NCBI RefSeq assembly: GCF_964355755.1
Contig: NC_092677.1
Span: 19,812,101 to 19,876,100 of the forward strand
Reading direction: 5' to 3'
Source of the DNA: Antedon mediterranea
Taxonomy: Eukaryota > Echinodermata > Crinoidea > Comatulida > Antedonidae
DNA length: 64,000 nt
This document shows, one piece after another, positions 1-13,300 of the stretch. Positions within the stretch are counted from its first letter, which is position 1. Each line of letters starts with the position of its first letter. The notes beneath the pieces are model-generated. The model did not search any database, was not told the origin of the DNA, and saw nothing but the letters and a program-made list of their open reading frames with translations. The translations under genes were made by a program, and so were the position numbers.

Positions 1-172
1 AATTCATAGTCTGTAGTGCAGACTTTGTCAATAACTGTAATATCTGAGCACCATCTATCATTTATGTAACAACATATTCGATTCTGAAGTATGATCACTG
101 CAAACACACAAGAAACCATTGATATTTACACTGCTATCAGGTTAAGTTTACATTGATTCCAATCTCCTAGTA

Positions 173-510
173 TTACGTTTCGGTAATGAAAATAAGATTA
201 GCATCACGGTAGCTCCGATCAAATTCAACCAGAGCACATAGTTCAGTTTTATTTTTTACTGACCTTATATTTGTTAGAAGAATTGAGGGCAATGGAAGTC
301 TATTTAATCTACAACGTAAACATTGTTTAATACCACCTCTTTTCCTTCTCTTCCAATTCTTTTTCTTTTTCTTATATAAATAAAGAGTTTTGCCTGGACA
401 ACTCATACATATTTCAGCATTGGCCACGTCACAACACGTGGTGTTATTACGTAGTTCGTAGGCACATCCAGAGCAATTGGGGAGAAAAATAAACACTAGA
501 AACACCAAAC
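173..510 (-). mobile_element. LINE fragment, start of the endonuclease domain
   Basis: The minus strand encodes a basic stretch, RGGIKQCLRCRLNRLPLPS, then ILLTNIRSVKNKTELCALV and RDANLIFITET. This is the usual opening of the apurinic endonuclease domain in many animal non-LTR elements. It breaks off at the window-left side and is a remnant. Confidence 0.8.
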
Positions 511-528
511 TACAGTAGTTCCACAATA

Positions 529-714
529 CAGTCAACTCTCCCAATACCGGACTCTCTGAAAACCAGAAACTCTCCCAATACCAGACTTTTTTTGAGGACC
601 AAAAGGTCCCAAATTTATATTTACCATTAAAAACACATTCCGAATACCAGACTTTCCGGAAAACCAGACTTATTTGGCCGGCCCAAAGGTGTCCGGTATT
701 GGGAGAGTTGACTG
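529..714. mobile_element. Pogo/Tigger-like MITE
   Basis: The left end CAGTCAACTCTCCCAATACC and the right end GGTATTGGGAGAGTTGACTG are perfect inverted repeats of about 24 bases, flanked by TA on both sides. The CAG...CTG ends, TA duplication and 186-base length fit a pogo/Tigger non-autonomous element. Internal sub-repeats of the tip (CTCCCAATACCAGACT) are visible. Confidence 0.85.
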
Positions 715-719
715 TACAC

Positions 720-1345
720 CATAACACTTAAAGAAACAACTGACAGCAATTAGACCAAACACAGATTTCAAAACGGCAAATATAGGTTAAAAAAAATACT
801 GCAGTGTATAAGTGTCGCGTTTATGGAAAGCGCCACAAAAAAAAAGAAGGAAAGAAAGGAGGAAAAATGAGTCTGCATCATCATGTAATTTAGTAATTTA
901 ATCTACACTTTCAACGGAGCAAAGTTGCAAGAGATGACTTGTGGGAGGTTAAGAATTCTCTCTTTCGGTTCGGTCTTTAGCTAGTTGCTGAAAATTCACC
1001 ACGCTCTCACTGGAGCATGCGAAAAGCCACTAGAGCATGCGCAAAGCATTGTTGTGCTTGCGAACATAAAAATAAAGCACTTTGGTTTTAATATATTATA
1101 GTTTTCCTAAGTGGTTGAGTATGTACAGGCACGTTTGTACAATTTACAATACAATGTTTCCTTTTAATGTCATGTCAAAAATTAGAATATAGATGGATAT
1201 CGTAATTTCACTTACCTATGCTGTAATGTATGATGTATACTATACAATACAAAATACACACAATTTAGCACTATAAACTTTATAAACATTTATACTTGAA
1301 ATATAAAATGTCTGGTTATACTCACAGTATAATATTTTTTAATAG
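720..1345. other. DDX1 intron, no feature recognised
   Basis: No upstream DDX1 exon was found here. Two copies of GAGCATGCG near 1013 and 1034 are the only notable words. Confidence 0.5.
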
Positions 1346-4300
1346 ACATATGGAATAGATGATACAATTGGTTGTTACTTGGATCTTGATGAACATGCAA
1401 TGTACTTTTCCAAGAATGGTTTGTATATTTTACATTTTCATTTTGTTTTCATATTTTTTTTAATAGCATAATTTATAACTATACAAATTTACATGAAAGA
1501 TATATTGTCCCCCTGAAACAATGTTTTTTGTTGAACATTCCATTTTAATGTTGCATAATAATTATTCACTTTGACTAAAAATTATTTTACCTGGGAAAAC
1601 AGTAATTTAAAAATGTATTGTCCTCCCAAAAACATGAAAAAAGGGTTATTAAAAGACTTTGAATAGTTCCTTTTTCAGTTTTAATAAAGTTAATCACTTT
1701 CGTGGAAAACAAATTTAAAACTATTTTTTTCATTTATAACAAAGTTTTTTCAGGGAAATATTTTTTATTTATTCATTTTAACTGTTATGTGACATTAAAA
1801 TGGCGTATTTAACAACACAAATGTAGAAAAAAATGTTCAGTGGGACAATATTATAGTCAAATTGACTGGAAAGTTTTGGGTTGAATTTAACGGTTTATTT
1901 TGTCTTTTTATACGTATAACTTTTTTTTTTAAATTGTGTGTTCTACGAAAGTAAAAACTGCAAAGTGACCTTTTCAAATTAACCTTAATTTTTCATGTTT
2001 TGGGGGACAATACATCTTTAAACTGTAATTGTATCTTAATTTCAGGTGTTGATTTAGGACTGGCTTTTGAGCTTCCCAAAATCATGAGAAACTTGGTGTA
2101 TTTTCCTGCTGTTGTGTTAAAAGTGAGTTTGTTTTGTCTATTTACGTTCACTAGACGCAACCTTCACCTGGGGCTACAAATTGGAATGAGAGGAGATGTT
2201 CTATCACTGGTCATTCAATATTAAATTCACGCTGAAATAATGTAATTTTTTGGGCCTTGACATCACTTACAACAATGGCATCCAAATAAGGACATGTTAT
2301 GAATTACATCATTGTTTGCCGATTACACATTTACACATCGCTGGCGTGTAACACTAATGATAAGGGAGCAACAACAACTGCAGCGTACAACCTGAAGAAT
2401 ATGCCACAGAATTTTCAAACGTTTCTAATTCAGTACAATTACTATTTTCAATTACAAACTAATTTCTCTCTCTCATTACACTCATAAACATTTATTTGTA
2501 TACTATTATATAGGTATTGTTTGGGGACAAGCTCTACCTTTTTGTTTAGTTTCGATTTATGTATATGTTTATAATTCACTTTCTATATGTCTCACATATA
2601 CGGTTAAAAAACTCTGTCACACACCCTCAAACACATTAATGTGTAGCAAACCCATACATTATTTATGTATTATATATTTCACCATTAGTTAACAATCATT
2701 TTCAAATCTATCCTAAATTTTGATATTGATTCAAGATGGAAGAAGTGGATTATTTAAATAAAAGTTTTCATTAGAACAAGTGTAAATATGAATAAAATAA
2801 ATGTTTTAAATTAAATATAATAATAATATAATTTAGAATTTACATTAAGTGTAATCATTTTCCTTTTTATTCAGCCTAGTTATTTATCGAAACTTAATTT
2901 TATTACTTATTACCTTAATTTTATGTACCTATTTCTATTGCAGAATGCAGAGATGAACTTCAATTTTGGTGACAGTCCATTCAAGTATCCACCTGTAAGT
3001 CAAAATGTTTTTTTGCCTTAGGATAAAGCAATACAACAAGCAGTATTTTAATATCTCCTAGAACCTACCTATAAAAGAACCAACAAAAAACAATTCATTT
3101 TCTATATGATTTTCTGCTGTTTTGTTTTTATTGTCAGTAAAGTTCTAAATATGTTTGTTTTTAGTGCAGCAGCTTTACTGGAATGAATAAAGCTCCAGCA
3201 GACTGCATTGTAAAGTCACCTAATTTTGGTAAGCGAAACAAACTCATTTTCAACTTTAAATTTTTGGACTGTAATGTGTATGACGCAATGAAATAGTATA
3301 CAAATAATGAATGTTTATGAGTGCAATGGTACAAATAATGGCACGAGGTGAATGATGAAAGGTTATATCAACGAGGCAAAGCCGAGTTGATATAACCTTT
3401 CATCATTCACCAAGTGCCATTATTTGTACCATTACACGAATACAAAACATTCATTATTTGTTTTATATAACATCTAAATAACAAACAAAAATGTTTCAAA
3501 AAGTACTATTTAACGATCGTTGAATAGTGCGTACTATTGCACGCCATGTGACCCACATTCATCCAATCAAATGACAGGAATTTATATAGGTGTTATATAA
3601 TATTCCTTATGTAGTTAGCCAATTTAACCAAATGCAATGTTGTTTGGGCCAATATTCTTGAAGTAAGTTTTTGAGTGCAATTATATACGCATGCGTTATA
3701 TGCACTACCCACGTAATTTCCATATGATGAAATATGACTTGAAATTTATGAGTACCAATTTTGGTTTAATTAAGATACATGCTTATGAAAATATGATTTC
3801 TTTAAATCAGACGTAGACCACGTAATTTCCCAGCTCTTCTTTGAATCTTCTCTATCTTATCTATGTGAAATTGTCGGTATAGATATTAGATTGGAGAACA
3901 GTATTGGACATGAGGCAAAACAAGAGATTTATAAAATTGCAGCAGGACTGAAGTGCAATTGATCGATTAAAACCCAGCATCTTATTGAATTTTAATGTAA
4001 CCGTGTCCACTTGATGTGACCAAGACAAATCGTTAGATATTACAACTCCAAGTCAAGTACTATCCTTAGCATTTGAAAGCAAATTTCCATCAAGTAAATG
4101 TGTGATGGAGTAGAAGGAACTCGCCTTCTCAACAATGTTAGCACTTGGCACTTTTTAGCATTAAGAGTAAGCGATAGCAGACCACCATAGAATAGTATCA
4201 ATATCCTGCTGCATGGATAACAAATCATCATTACATTGTATACATTTAGAAATAAAAGTTTCATCAGCATATTGGTATCGCTGCGTCTGTAAATGCAAGC

Positions 4301-7300
4301 GTAGGTCGTTCAGGTATATATTAAATAACAAGGGCCCCAATACCGTACACTTAGCCGACATTTTGCCATTAAAGACAACACGCTGACTATGGCCAATAAG
4401 GAATGACTCTATCCATAACAAAAGTGAACCATCAATTCCATAAGTTTGTTTTAGTTTAGCTATCAATGTTGAAAGCGAAATTTAATCAAATGCACGACTA
4501 TAATCCAGTGCTACAATGTCAATTCGAGGAACATCATATCAAGTAAGTTAATCCCAGAAGTTGTGGTTCAGCAAGCAAGGTCGAGCATGATTTTCCAGGA
4601 GTAAAACCGTGCTGTGCATCGTACATGAGACCAAACTCATTCAGGTGGTTGCAAAGTGCATCTGCGATCTAGCACTTAACATAAAGCGAAGTTAGTACAA
4701 CAGGCCTCTAATTCTTTAAGTCAGATGGGAATAGCTGCATTAACACAACTCATAAACTTTATTTGAAAGTTATCTATATAATAATAATTGACCATAGCTT
4801 TATTTTTTTATTATATTTATTACAAATTTTTTTCTCTACTTTTCTTACTCTAACACTGTATTTTCGTTATGTTGCCACAGGTAGTGGACCTCCTGCGTCT
4901 AGTAAACTGGCCCCCAATGCTCCACAGGCTGTTATAATTGAGGTATTTTGATTGTTAACAAATTTTGCATTTTTGTTGTGTTTAGGTAGAAACCACTTCT
5001 TAACGGCAATACTAATATTAAGTAAAATATTTATCTCTAGTTGCAATTTTTATTAGGAAGATTTTTGTATTTAGTTTTTTTTGGCTGCGCTTTTTACTAC
5101 CAATTTTGGAATAAACATATCTGACTTTCCACACAAAACTGAAATAATTCTCTGTATTTTTACTTTTAGGTAAAATAATTAGCTATAATATTAAAGGTTT
5201 TTTTGTTTTTTTTGTTAGGGTTCTTATTGCCAATATCGAACTGAATAAAACCTTAATATTACTGAAAAAATTTTTCTGTACTGTAGCTAGTGCCCAAAAA
5301 ACTTTACAATGATCCTTGACAATCCCAAGAGTTATCCATTTGACTATGAATATGGCCAAACGACAGTGGCACTGTTCTCCACAGCATTATGGAAAGTGTT
5401 CGAGGCTCACTTGATCCATGGTTCTGGTACTACAACAAGTTTTACAGATATAAAGGATAATAAACTGTAGTTCCAGTGTACACAAAATGTTTATGTGCAC
5501 TTTAAGGAACCTATAACTGTACATCTTTCGAAGAAAGTAGGGGTTATACTGGTTTCCACAGCCACTGCCTTCGGCAGAAAAGAGGGTGCTAGAATTGGCA
5601 GCACTGACATGACCCTTGGTGGAGAAGCATTATTAAATTCTTATTATTAACCAAGATTTAGTAAAAATAAAAAGATAATTTAAAATATAAATATAGGTGT
5701 TATATAATAAAAACAGGTCATTGAATGAAAAATCAGATTTTTTTTTAGCATAGCTTAAATGTTATGGCACAATTTTATGGCAACATAACAGTTTCTCTTC
5801 TTGGCCTACTTACAGTATAGGTGACTGGACATTTTACACACAGTATTATTTTTCAGCAGGCAAAATTTGCAATAAATAATGTGGTCAGTAAATTCAACTC
5901 TACTCACATGATTTTTCTTTTTATCTAGCCGTCTAGGGAATTGGCCGAGCAGGTATGTAAATACTTTTCAATATTTTTGAATATTTAATTTATGTGTTCA
6001 TTTTGTAACAATCTGTAACATTTTAATTTATTTTATATTTAAAAGAAAAGAAATTTATTCAAGACACATTGACTGTCTTTTTATTACCAATGGATAAATA
6101 ATGGCCGCATATGAGACTTTGTCAAAAAAGCAAGATATCGAGAAATCACCCCATTGAATAAACAAAAAACTCTAGTAACCTTGATGGTTTCCTAAAAAAC
6201 ATTTTAGTGATTTTTTTTGTTTAGACTTTGAACCAATTCACACTATTCAAGAAGTATGTTGGAGACCCATGTCCAAGGTACTGTATTTATTAATATTTTA
6301 AATATTTAGAAAAGAAATTCACTCTTCTATTTTAATTGTTCCATACATATAATAATATAAAAATCATACATAAAACATCGCAAAAAAAAAAATAGCAAGG
6401 TTTCCAAAAGTAACTCGCCCCAAGTTCTTCATTAACGTGTAAGTCACCACCGCATGGAAGACAGCGCAAGAACCAGGGTAATGGCCTCGGCTACCCCAGG
6501 CAAGAGTAGCAAGTGCACTGCCATAGTTCAAGTACTGCCCACCAATCAATATACACGCTTCTGAACGCCCGCGAGGCGAGCCACCTCCATTCCACACAAC
6601 ATCATCATATTCCAGTATAGGACGTATAAAACCTTTGTACACTACAACAATATCATACACATTAAGCTCAGCTTGCTTCTATTTGCGCAACTACATGTCT
6701 ATTTAAACCGGTGGAGATAACTGTGAAGTATATACCAAGGCAAGCTAACAACAGGTTGCTGAACTCCAGAGAAGGGTTTATCTGTGGCTGCTTGGTTCAA
6801 CAGACACTGCATGCTGCAAAGAATATGTACATAGCAGATGTATTTGTTTCAGCCAAACTTATGCCTGTTACAAGTTCCTATTGGTATAGGCAAGCTGTTA
6901 GATTGCTTTGGGTATACTGTACTCTGTTGCATCAAGATTGGTCTTCCAGTCATGGACACCTCTAGCTCACGTTCACCCTGATTGATTGATTGATTGATTG
7001 ATAGAGGGCTGGGTAGATTTTTTTAGAGGTTTGGATAGATTTTAGAGTTTTAGGTCAGCTGCATTGTTTCCTAACCATATTGGATATCTTCTTTATAATT
7101 TACTACTATTTTGTATTTGTCTTTCAGGGAATTGCTTGTAATTGGGGGTCAACCAGCTAAGGAGCAGATGCGTGCATTACAATCAGGAGTGAGTTCTACA
7201 GTACTATTATGCAGCCTGACAAAAATATTTGAGCTAATAACACAATTTTGTGTATATAAATGCATGTTTTGTAAGAAAGCAAAAAAGATACATGACATAA

Positions 7301-10300
7301 TAAAATACCCCTATATCAAAAGTTTGTTCAAATTTGACTACAACAAAGGGTCTAAATTTGAAATACATGTGTTCAATGATGTTTTGATCTTTGTCACTGT
7401 GACACAGCATTTTTTTCCAAAACTACTGGTGTTGGTTTATGTGTTCTTACAGCAATATTTGCTTCATTGGGAAGAAATACATTTTAAAGATTGCAAAAAT
7501 TGAAAGTTGTGGTTTGTCGCTCTTCACAAATACAGCTCTGTTTAGTCTATAAAGTTTGACCCATGTTTTGAGGATTTTGACTATTAAGTAATTTATTGAA
7601 AAGCAATTTCTCAGAACAGCTATTATTACTTTACAATTGAGAACATTTTTAGCTGAATTAATATAATTTCATCCTAAGGTTGACATTGTTGTTGGAACGC
7701 CAGGTAGATTGGATGACTTTATAAGCACAGGAAAAATGGCATTAGATCAGGTAAATACGTTTACCAATTTTTAGCAATAATAGGCTTAGGCCCTGTTTAG
7801 GTTTATGCCTATCTTCATCAGCTTGTGGTATTTTGTCATATATTTGAAGTCAGAGGTCTAAATTAAACATTCCTGTAGTAGCAATATATCATCCATAGTT
7901 TAGCAAACATGTAAAATTAATTCCTTTAAATATATTATGAACAAGAGTGATTGAGAAGCATGGTGCATGCTCTGGCTCATTCACTCTCTATGTATAGATG
8001 TCAACCCTTACCATGTCGATAGATGGCAGAGAAGGAGAGTTTCTCTACAAAGCCTTGTTCAACAATTTATAAACCAATTATTAATAAAAAGAACCATACA
8101 AAAATACAAATTTTTTGTATAAATTTATAATTATATCTATTTTAGATTAACTATTTAGATATTGCAATTTAAATGAAAAATAATTGGAAAAAAATTTTGT
8201 AAATTGACATTTTTTTTTCATGATAACTATGTAGCATGTAAAATATTTAAAAACCACGTGTATAGCTTTTTATTCTTAAATTAATAGAATATAGATTAGA
8301 AATTTGTTTTGGTGCACCTTAACAATCATACTTAAAATGTAAGATAAAACAATATATAATAAATGTGACTTGACTTACAAGATATAAATCAATATAATGT
8401 GTTAAATACAGTTTCACAGTTTTTGTTGTTGTTTTTTTTTGCATATAGGTCCGGTTCTTTATTCTCGATGAAGCTGTAAGTTACAAAAGATTTATTTCAA
8501 CATTGTTGGTGTTAGATTATTATTTCTGATTTCATATATACAGCCCATAACATAATACATATTTTATTTATTTATTTATTTAACAACATATTTATACAGG
8601 ATTATACACAATCAAGTAGAAATATACCTGTTTTGCATTGTGGTCCTGTCGACAAAAACGGATACAAATTTAAATACAAAACAAATACAGTTAATAAATA
8701 GCAATAAAAAAAATAATAACAGGAAGTTAAATGTTATGAGAAGAAATGAGATCTGTATCTAGCTTTAAAGGACATAATCGTGGGTTTTATATCTGCTGGC
8801 AAGTCAGTCCATATTTTTCCGCCTGCAACTTATATTGAAATATATATTTATACTGGGTAACCTCTTCAGTCAAAGACTGGTCTCCCAGAGGGCCCAGCTG
8901 GTGATCAGTGGCTGTGATATACTAATACACCGGGGTAACCCCCTACTCGTCTCGAAAGATGTACTAGGTTCTTTAAAGTGCACACGAGCTAGATATGTAC
9001 ACTGGACCTATGGTTTATAGTCCTTATCCGAGAAGACTTGTTCTACCACCAGAACCATGGAGTGAGTGAGCCTCGAACCCATGCCGATGTTATGGCTACG
9101 TAATTACGGTTCCACTGTCTTAACCGCTCGGCCACTCACTTTACTTTAAAAGATGAATCCATTTTGCTGTATGTGGTATAACAAAATATTTAAGTTGTCT
9201 ACTCCACGCGTTGAATGGGTGTGTACATTTCCAATTAGTTTAATTTCATTTGTCAGTCTGGTTGGTGCAAGGCCGTGGATACATTTATACATTAGATTAG
9301 CTAGATAAAAATCTCTTCTCTCTTCAAATGTTTTCCCCGAAAGATCCTGAATTATCTCATCACCCCTCACGTCAACAAAATCAAAATTGTTAGTAACAAT
9401 GCGAGCCGCTCTTCTATGAAGATGCTTCAAGATATTCTTGTTTTGGTCCGAGGTATTTTCCCAAACAGTTATCGTATAGTCACTACAAGGTTGTATGATA
9501 CTCAAAACCAACGTTTCTAATAATGATTTATTTAGACATCCCGCCATTTTACTCAACATTGTTATTTTATACCCAATATTTTTTACTGATAGACTGGGTA
9601 TTCTGATTCGACGTTACCATTTCATCTATAATAACTCCCAGATATCTATACTAACTCCCAGATATCTATACTATCAACTTGTTCAATTTTGGTGGGCCCA
9701 ATTTTAATATCCAGGTTATTATCTACATATTCCAATTAGCCTTGCAGTATTAGAATATATACTTTCCTTTTAGCAGTACTGAAATGATGATCTAATTTTA
9801 TATATAGTTCTTTATACAATTTTCTTAAACATAATTGGGGTTTTTCATTTTGAATGCATCACTTTATTGCATACATTTTTATACAACATAAGCCTATAGT
9901 ATAGTATCAAAATTATTACAAAATTATATAAAATCCGTGTCTTACAAGATTTTCTATTTTTAGGATGGGTTACTATCAGCAGGTTATGGGGATCTAATTA
10001 ACAGAATCTGGCAGAAGATTCCCAAAATATCAATCGATGGAAAGAGACTACAACTGATTGTATGTTCTGCTACACTGCATTCATTTGATGTAAAGAAGCT
10101 AGCTGTAAGTATTACCATTGAACATACTGTATTGAAAGTACAGGGTCTTTAAGGTCACATTGGATTTTCGCAGCACTTTCATAAAAATAGAATGTTAATT
10201 ATTATTATCTTTAAAGATCACCCATTGTTATTGTAATAATCTTTATTTCTTTCTTTTTTTTTTCTTTATCCGCAACAACTTGTGTTGCCTAGTCTCTTTT

Positions 10301-13300
10301 TCTTGAACTACCAATGTTTTTCAGTATTTCCTTCAACAGATTTTTTTTAGCATTTTGTCTGAAACTTGTAAACAAAAAAAGACCCATTCCCTACAATTTA
10401 CGTTTTGTAAAAACAATGCATATATATTACTTTAAAAACATTAAACCAGGTCATTCCTTGTCTTAAATGTATATTTTATGGTAAATTATGATAAAAAGAG
10501 ACCAAAGTAGCTTGCGGTGAATGTCCTCTCATTGGCCGTCTTTTTGCCTAACCTAGTTTTGTAGGCCTAGCTGGTAAACATCGGTAACGTACAAACATCG
10601 TACGCTAGCTATAGGGCCTAGCCTAATGTTGCTGCATTAATTATCTTTCTGTTTTTGCCAGACTCTGTTTATACAAATTAGAGGGAAACCCAGTATTTTC
10701 TGAAAAGTTAGGAGTCTTCTATTTGTTTTGGCCTCACAATCGATCGAAAGTGGGTGAATTGCAGATGAAAAACAAAAATATTAATCCGCGTGCAATGCAT
10801 GTTGGGATTTATAGCGGGCCACTAAAATTATTAGAATCACCTTATTTTTCACATTTTTAACCATTTAAAGACGAAAAAGGTCAATAGGACCATAAAGTAT
10901 TTATTTTTACATTAAATGTAGTTTGTAACCTTAAATTAGATCTAAAAATGTAGGGAATGAGTCTTTAACTTGGTCAGCATATTTACATGAAGTTATGCCT
11001 GTGACTTTTGTTATGTTGTAAGATATGTAAGAATCCTATATTCTGAACAAATTTCATCTGTTTTCAAAATAATATTTTTTTTTAAATTCACTTTTGATAA
11101 ACCAATTGGTTTATCGAAAGTTAAATTTGTTATACAATTCTATGATTGTTCATAAATTTAAAACCAAAAGGCCTTTTGCATTGAAAGTTCTTGTATTTTT
11201 AATTTGTAACTATTGGTGGCTGTGTCGATAATTTTGAAATTTTCTTTGCTGAATTGATCTAGGCAATTCCTGTTAATGTGTTAGTATACAAGTGGATTTT
11301 TATCCCTACCCATATGTTCTTTAGATGTCGGGAAGTTTCCCCGATGTAAGAGGCGTCACAGCCCCCACAATTAAATTTATTTGACGACATTGGATTTAAG
11401 ATCAAAAGGAATTGGGTCTTTATTACTGAAAGAATTGCCAATTTTAGTTGTTACATATTTCATGGTTTATCATTTCAGGAAAAAATAATGCATTTTCCCA
11501 CATGGGTTGATTTGAAAGGAAAAGACAGTGTTCCAGAGACTGTCCATCATGTGGTATGTTTTTTTTTAGCAACCATATTAAAAAAATGTTCTGGAATATT
11601 TGCATATGTTTACCCTGGTAATTGAAATTTACTGTATATCTGAATACTCCTTTAGTGATCGTGTTCGGACGGCTATTGAAATACATGTTTATTTGGTTTT
11701 CCTTGGGGTAAAACCTGCACGCCTTTCGGACGAGTAAACAAAGTATTGGTAAGCTGGGGTGAAACCATTTAAGATCGGAACTCTTGGGGGGTTTATGTGC
11801 CCTCTGTACATCGACCCATATCAATTGATATGTTGGCATGTTGTTTCGGGTGGGAATCGTTTAATTATTATTTTTCAATCAACATCTATTTATTCACTCT
11901 ATATATACACCGAATATTTTAAATTTACTTTTTAATAAACTAAATAATGATTGAAAATCCTGTTGACATTGATGTTATTTGGTGACGGCTTTTATATATT
12001 CCAACCTACTACGAATTAAGGCAACAGGATGATGATGATTATATTAAAAAATAGTTTTAAGACTACTAATTAAAAACAAAAGCGTGGGTTACGTCTATCC
12101 GGCAGAAAAGCGCTGAAATTGATGGCCTTTGACCCAGGTGTTTATCAAAATCAAATGACCAATCAGAAAGTTTTTGTAAGGTCACAATTTGACACAACCT
12201 TGCTTGATTAATTATACCCAGAGGCAGCGTGTAATTGAAACAGGATTGAAATAACCAGTAAAGTTGGTGGATTTTTCATCCAGAGGGTTTTCTAATTTTT
12301 TAAAGCCAGAGGTGTAAGTTAATTGGGGTATGTGACCTCACAGTTTGAAGCACACAGTTGTTGGGCCAAATGAAAAGCATGTTAATACCATATATCACAT
12401 TACAAAACTAATTTTCATTTATTGTACTCACAGGTTGTTAAAGTTGATCCTATACAAGATCCTTCTTGGCAACGACATGCAAACAAATGTCAGGTACTAT
12501 ATTTCATTTTTGAGAATTTTTCTTTGGTGTATTTAATTAATTAATAATTTTAACTACTACTATTACTATAATATTAAGTTTTTAAGACTCCATTTAATGC
12601 TCGGTATGAGAACATGTAACACGAAAAAAAAATTATGTGAAAAAAAAACGTGCCATATATTCATCTTTAAACGCTATAAATACCAGCATGTATTTCAAGT
12701 AAATTTATATTTAGGTGATCATTTAGAATAAAATGATCACCTATTGTTATTGTATGAAATCTTTATTCTTATTATTTATTTCTCTCTGTAATTAAGTTTT
12801 GATCAATTTACAGCATGAATTAGGCCATTTGCGTGATTAAATAAATTACTGCGCGATACCTAAAAAACGTCCAAATTACGAATTTTTTTTCAAATGGCAT
12901 TCTACAGTACTCACTATCTTTAGTGCATTCACTAAATTTGAGTCTATTCCAACTTTAAATAACGCTATACGTGCATGTTAAACTTGAATCGTAGATGTCA
13001 TTTAATTTGTTATAGATAAATCCCCCAAAAAACAGAATTGATTTCTTTTCCTTGATTCATTCTTTTCATTGGTCATTGATGCAATACAATCAAACTCAAA
13101 TCAGCAACACTCATGTTTTACCATCATATAAGTTCGGAATGCAATTCGTCTAAATACTATCTTCGAAATATCCATAGAATCATTAAACGCCCATTAAACA
13201 ATGTATTATTATCATTTGACAAATGATTGCTATCTATTCTATTGCGGTGGACTCTTCTTGTTTTGTATCCTCTCTTTGAAACAAACTTTTTTTTTCAAAT

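Larger units (their letters stand above)
8449..10104 (+). other. DDX1: DEAD box split across an intron
   Basis: The 27-base exon 8449-8475 encodes VRFFILDEA and ends with the codons for Asp-Glu-Ala. The last Asp of the DEAD motif is the first codon of the next exon (9964-9966), 1.5 kb away. That intron holds a LINE with a SINE inserted in it. The 24-base exon 5929-5952 likewise encodes exactly motif Ia, PSRELAEQ. Confidence 0.85.

Noticed and set aside
6711-7503. Plus-strand proteins of 84 and 130 residues
   Set aside because: The second is only DDX1 exon 7128-7188 read into its flanking introns; the first has no homology I can recognise.
11444-11839. 131-residue minus-strand protein
   Set aside because: It runs antisense through DDX1 exon 11479-11553; no clear family match.
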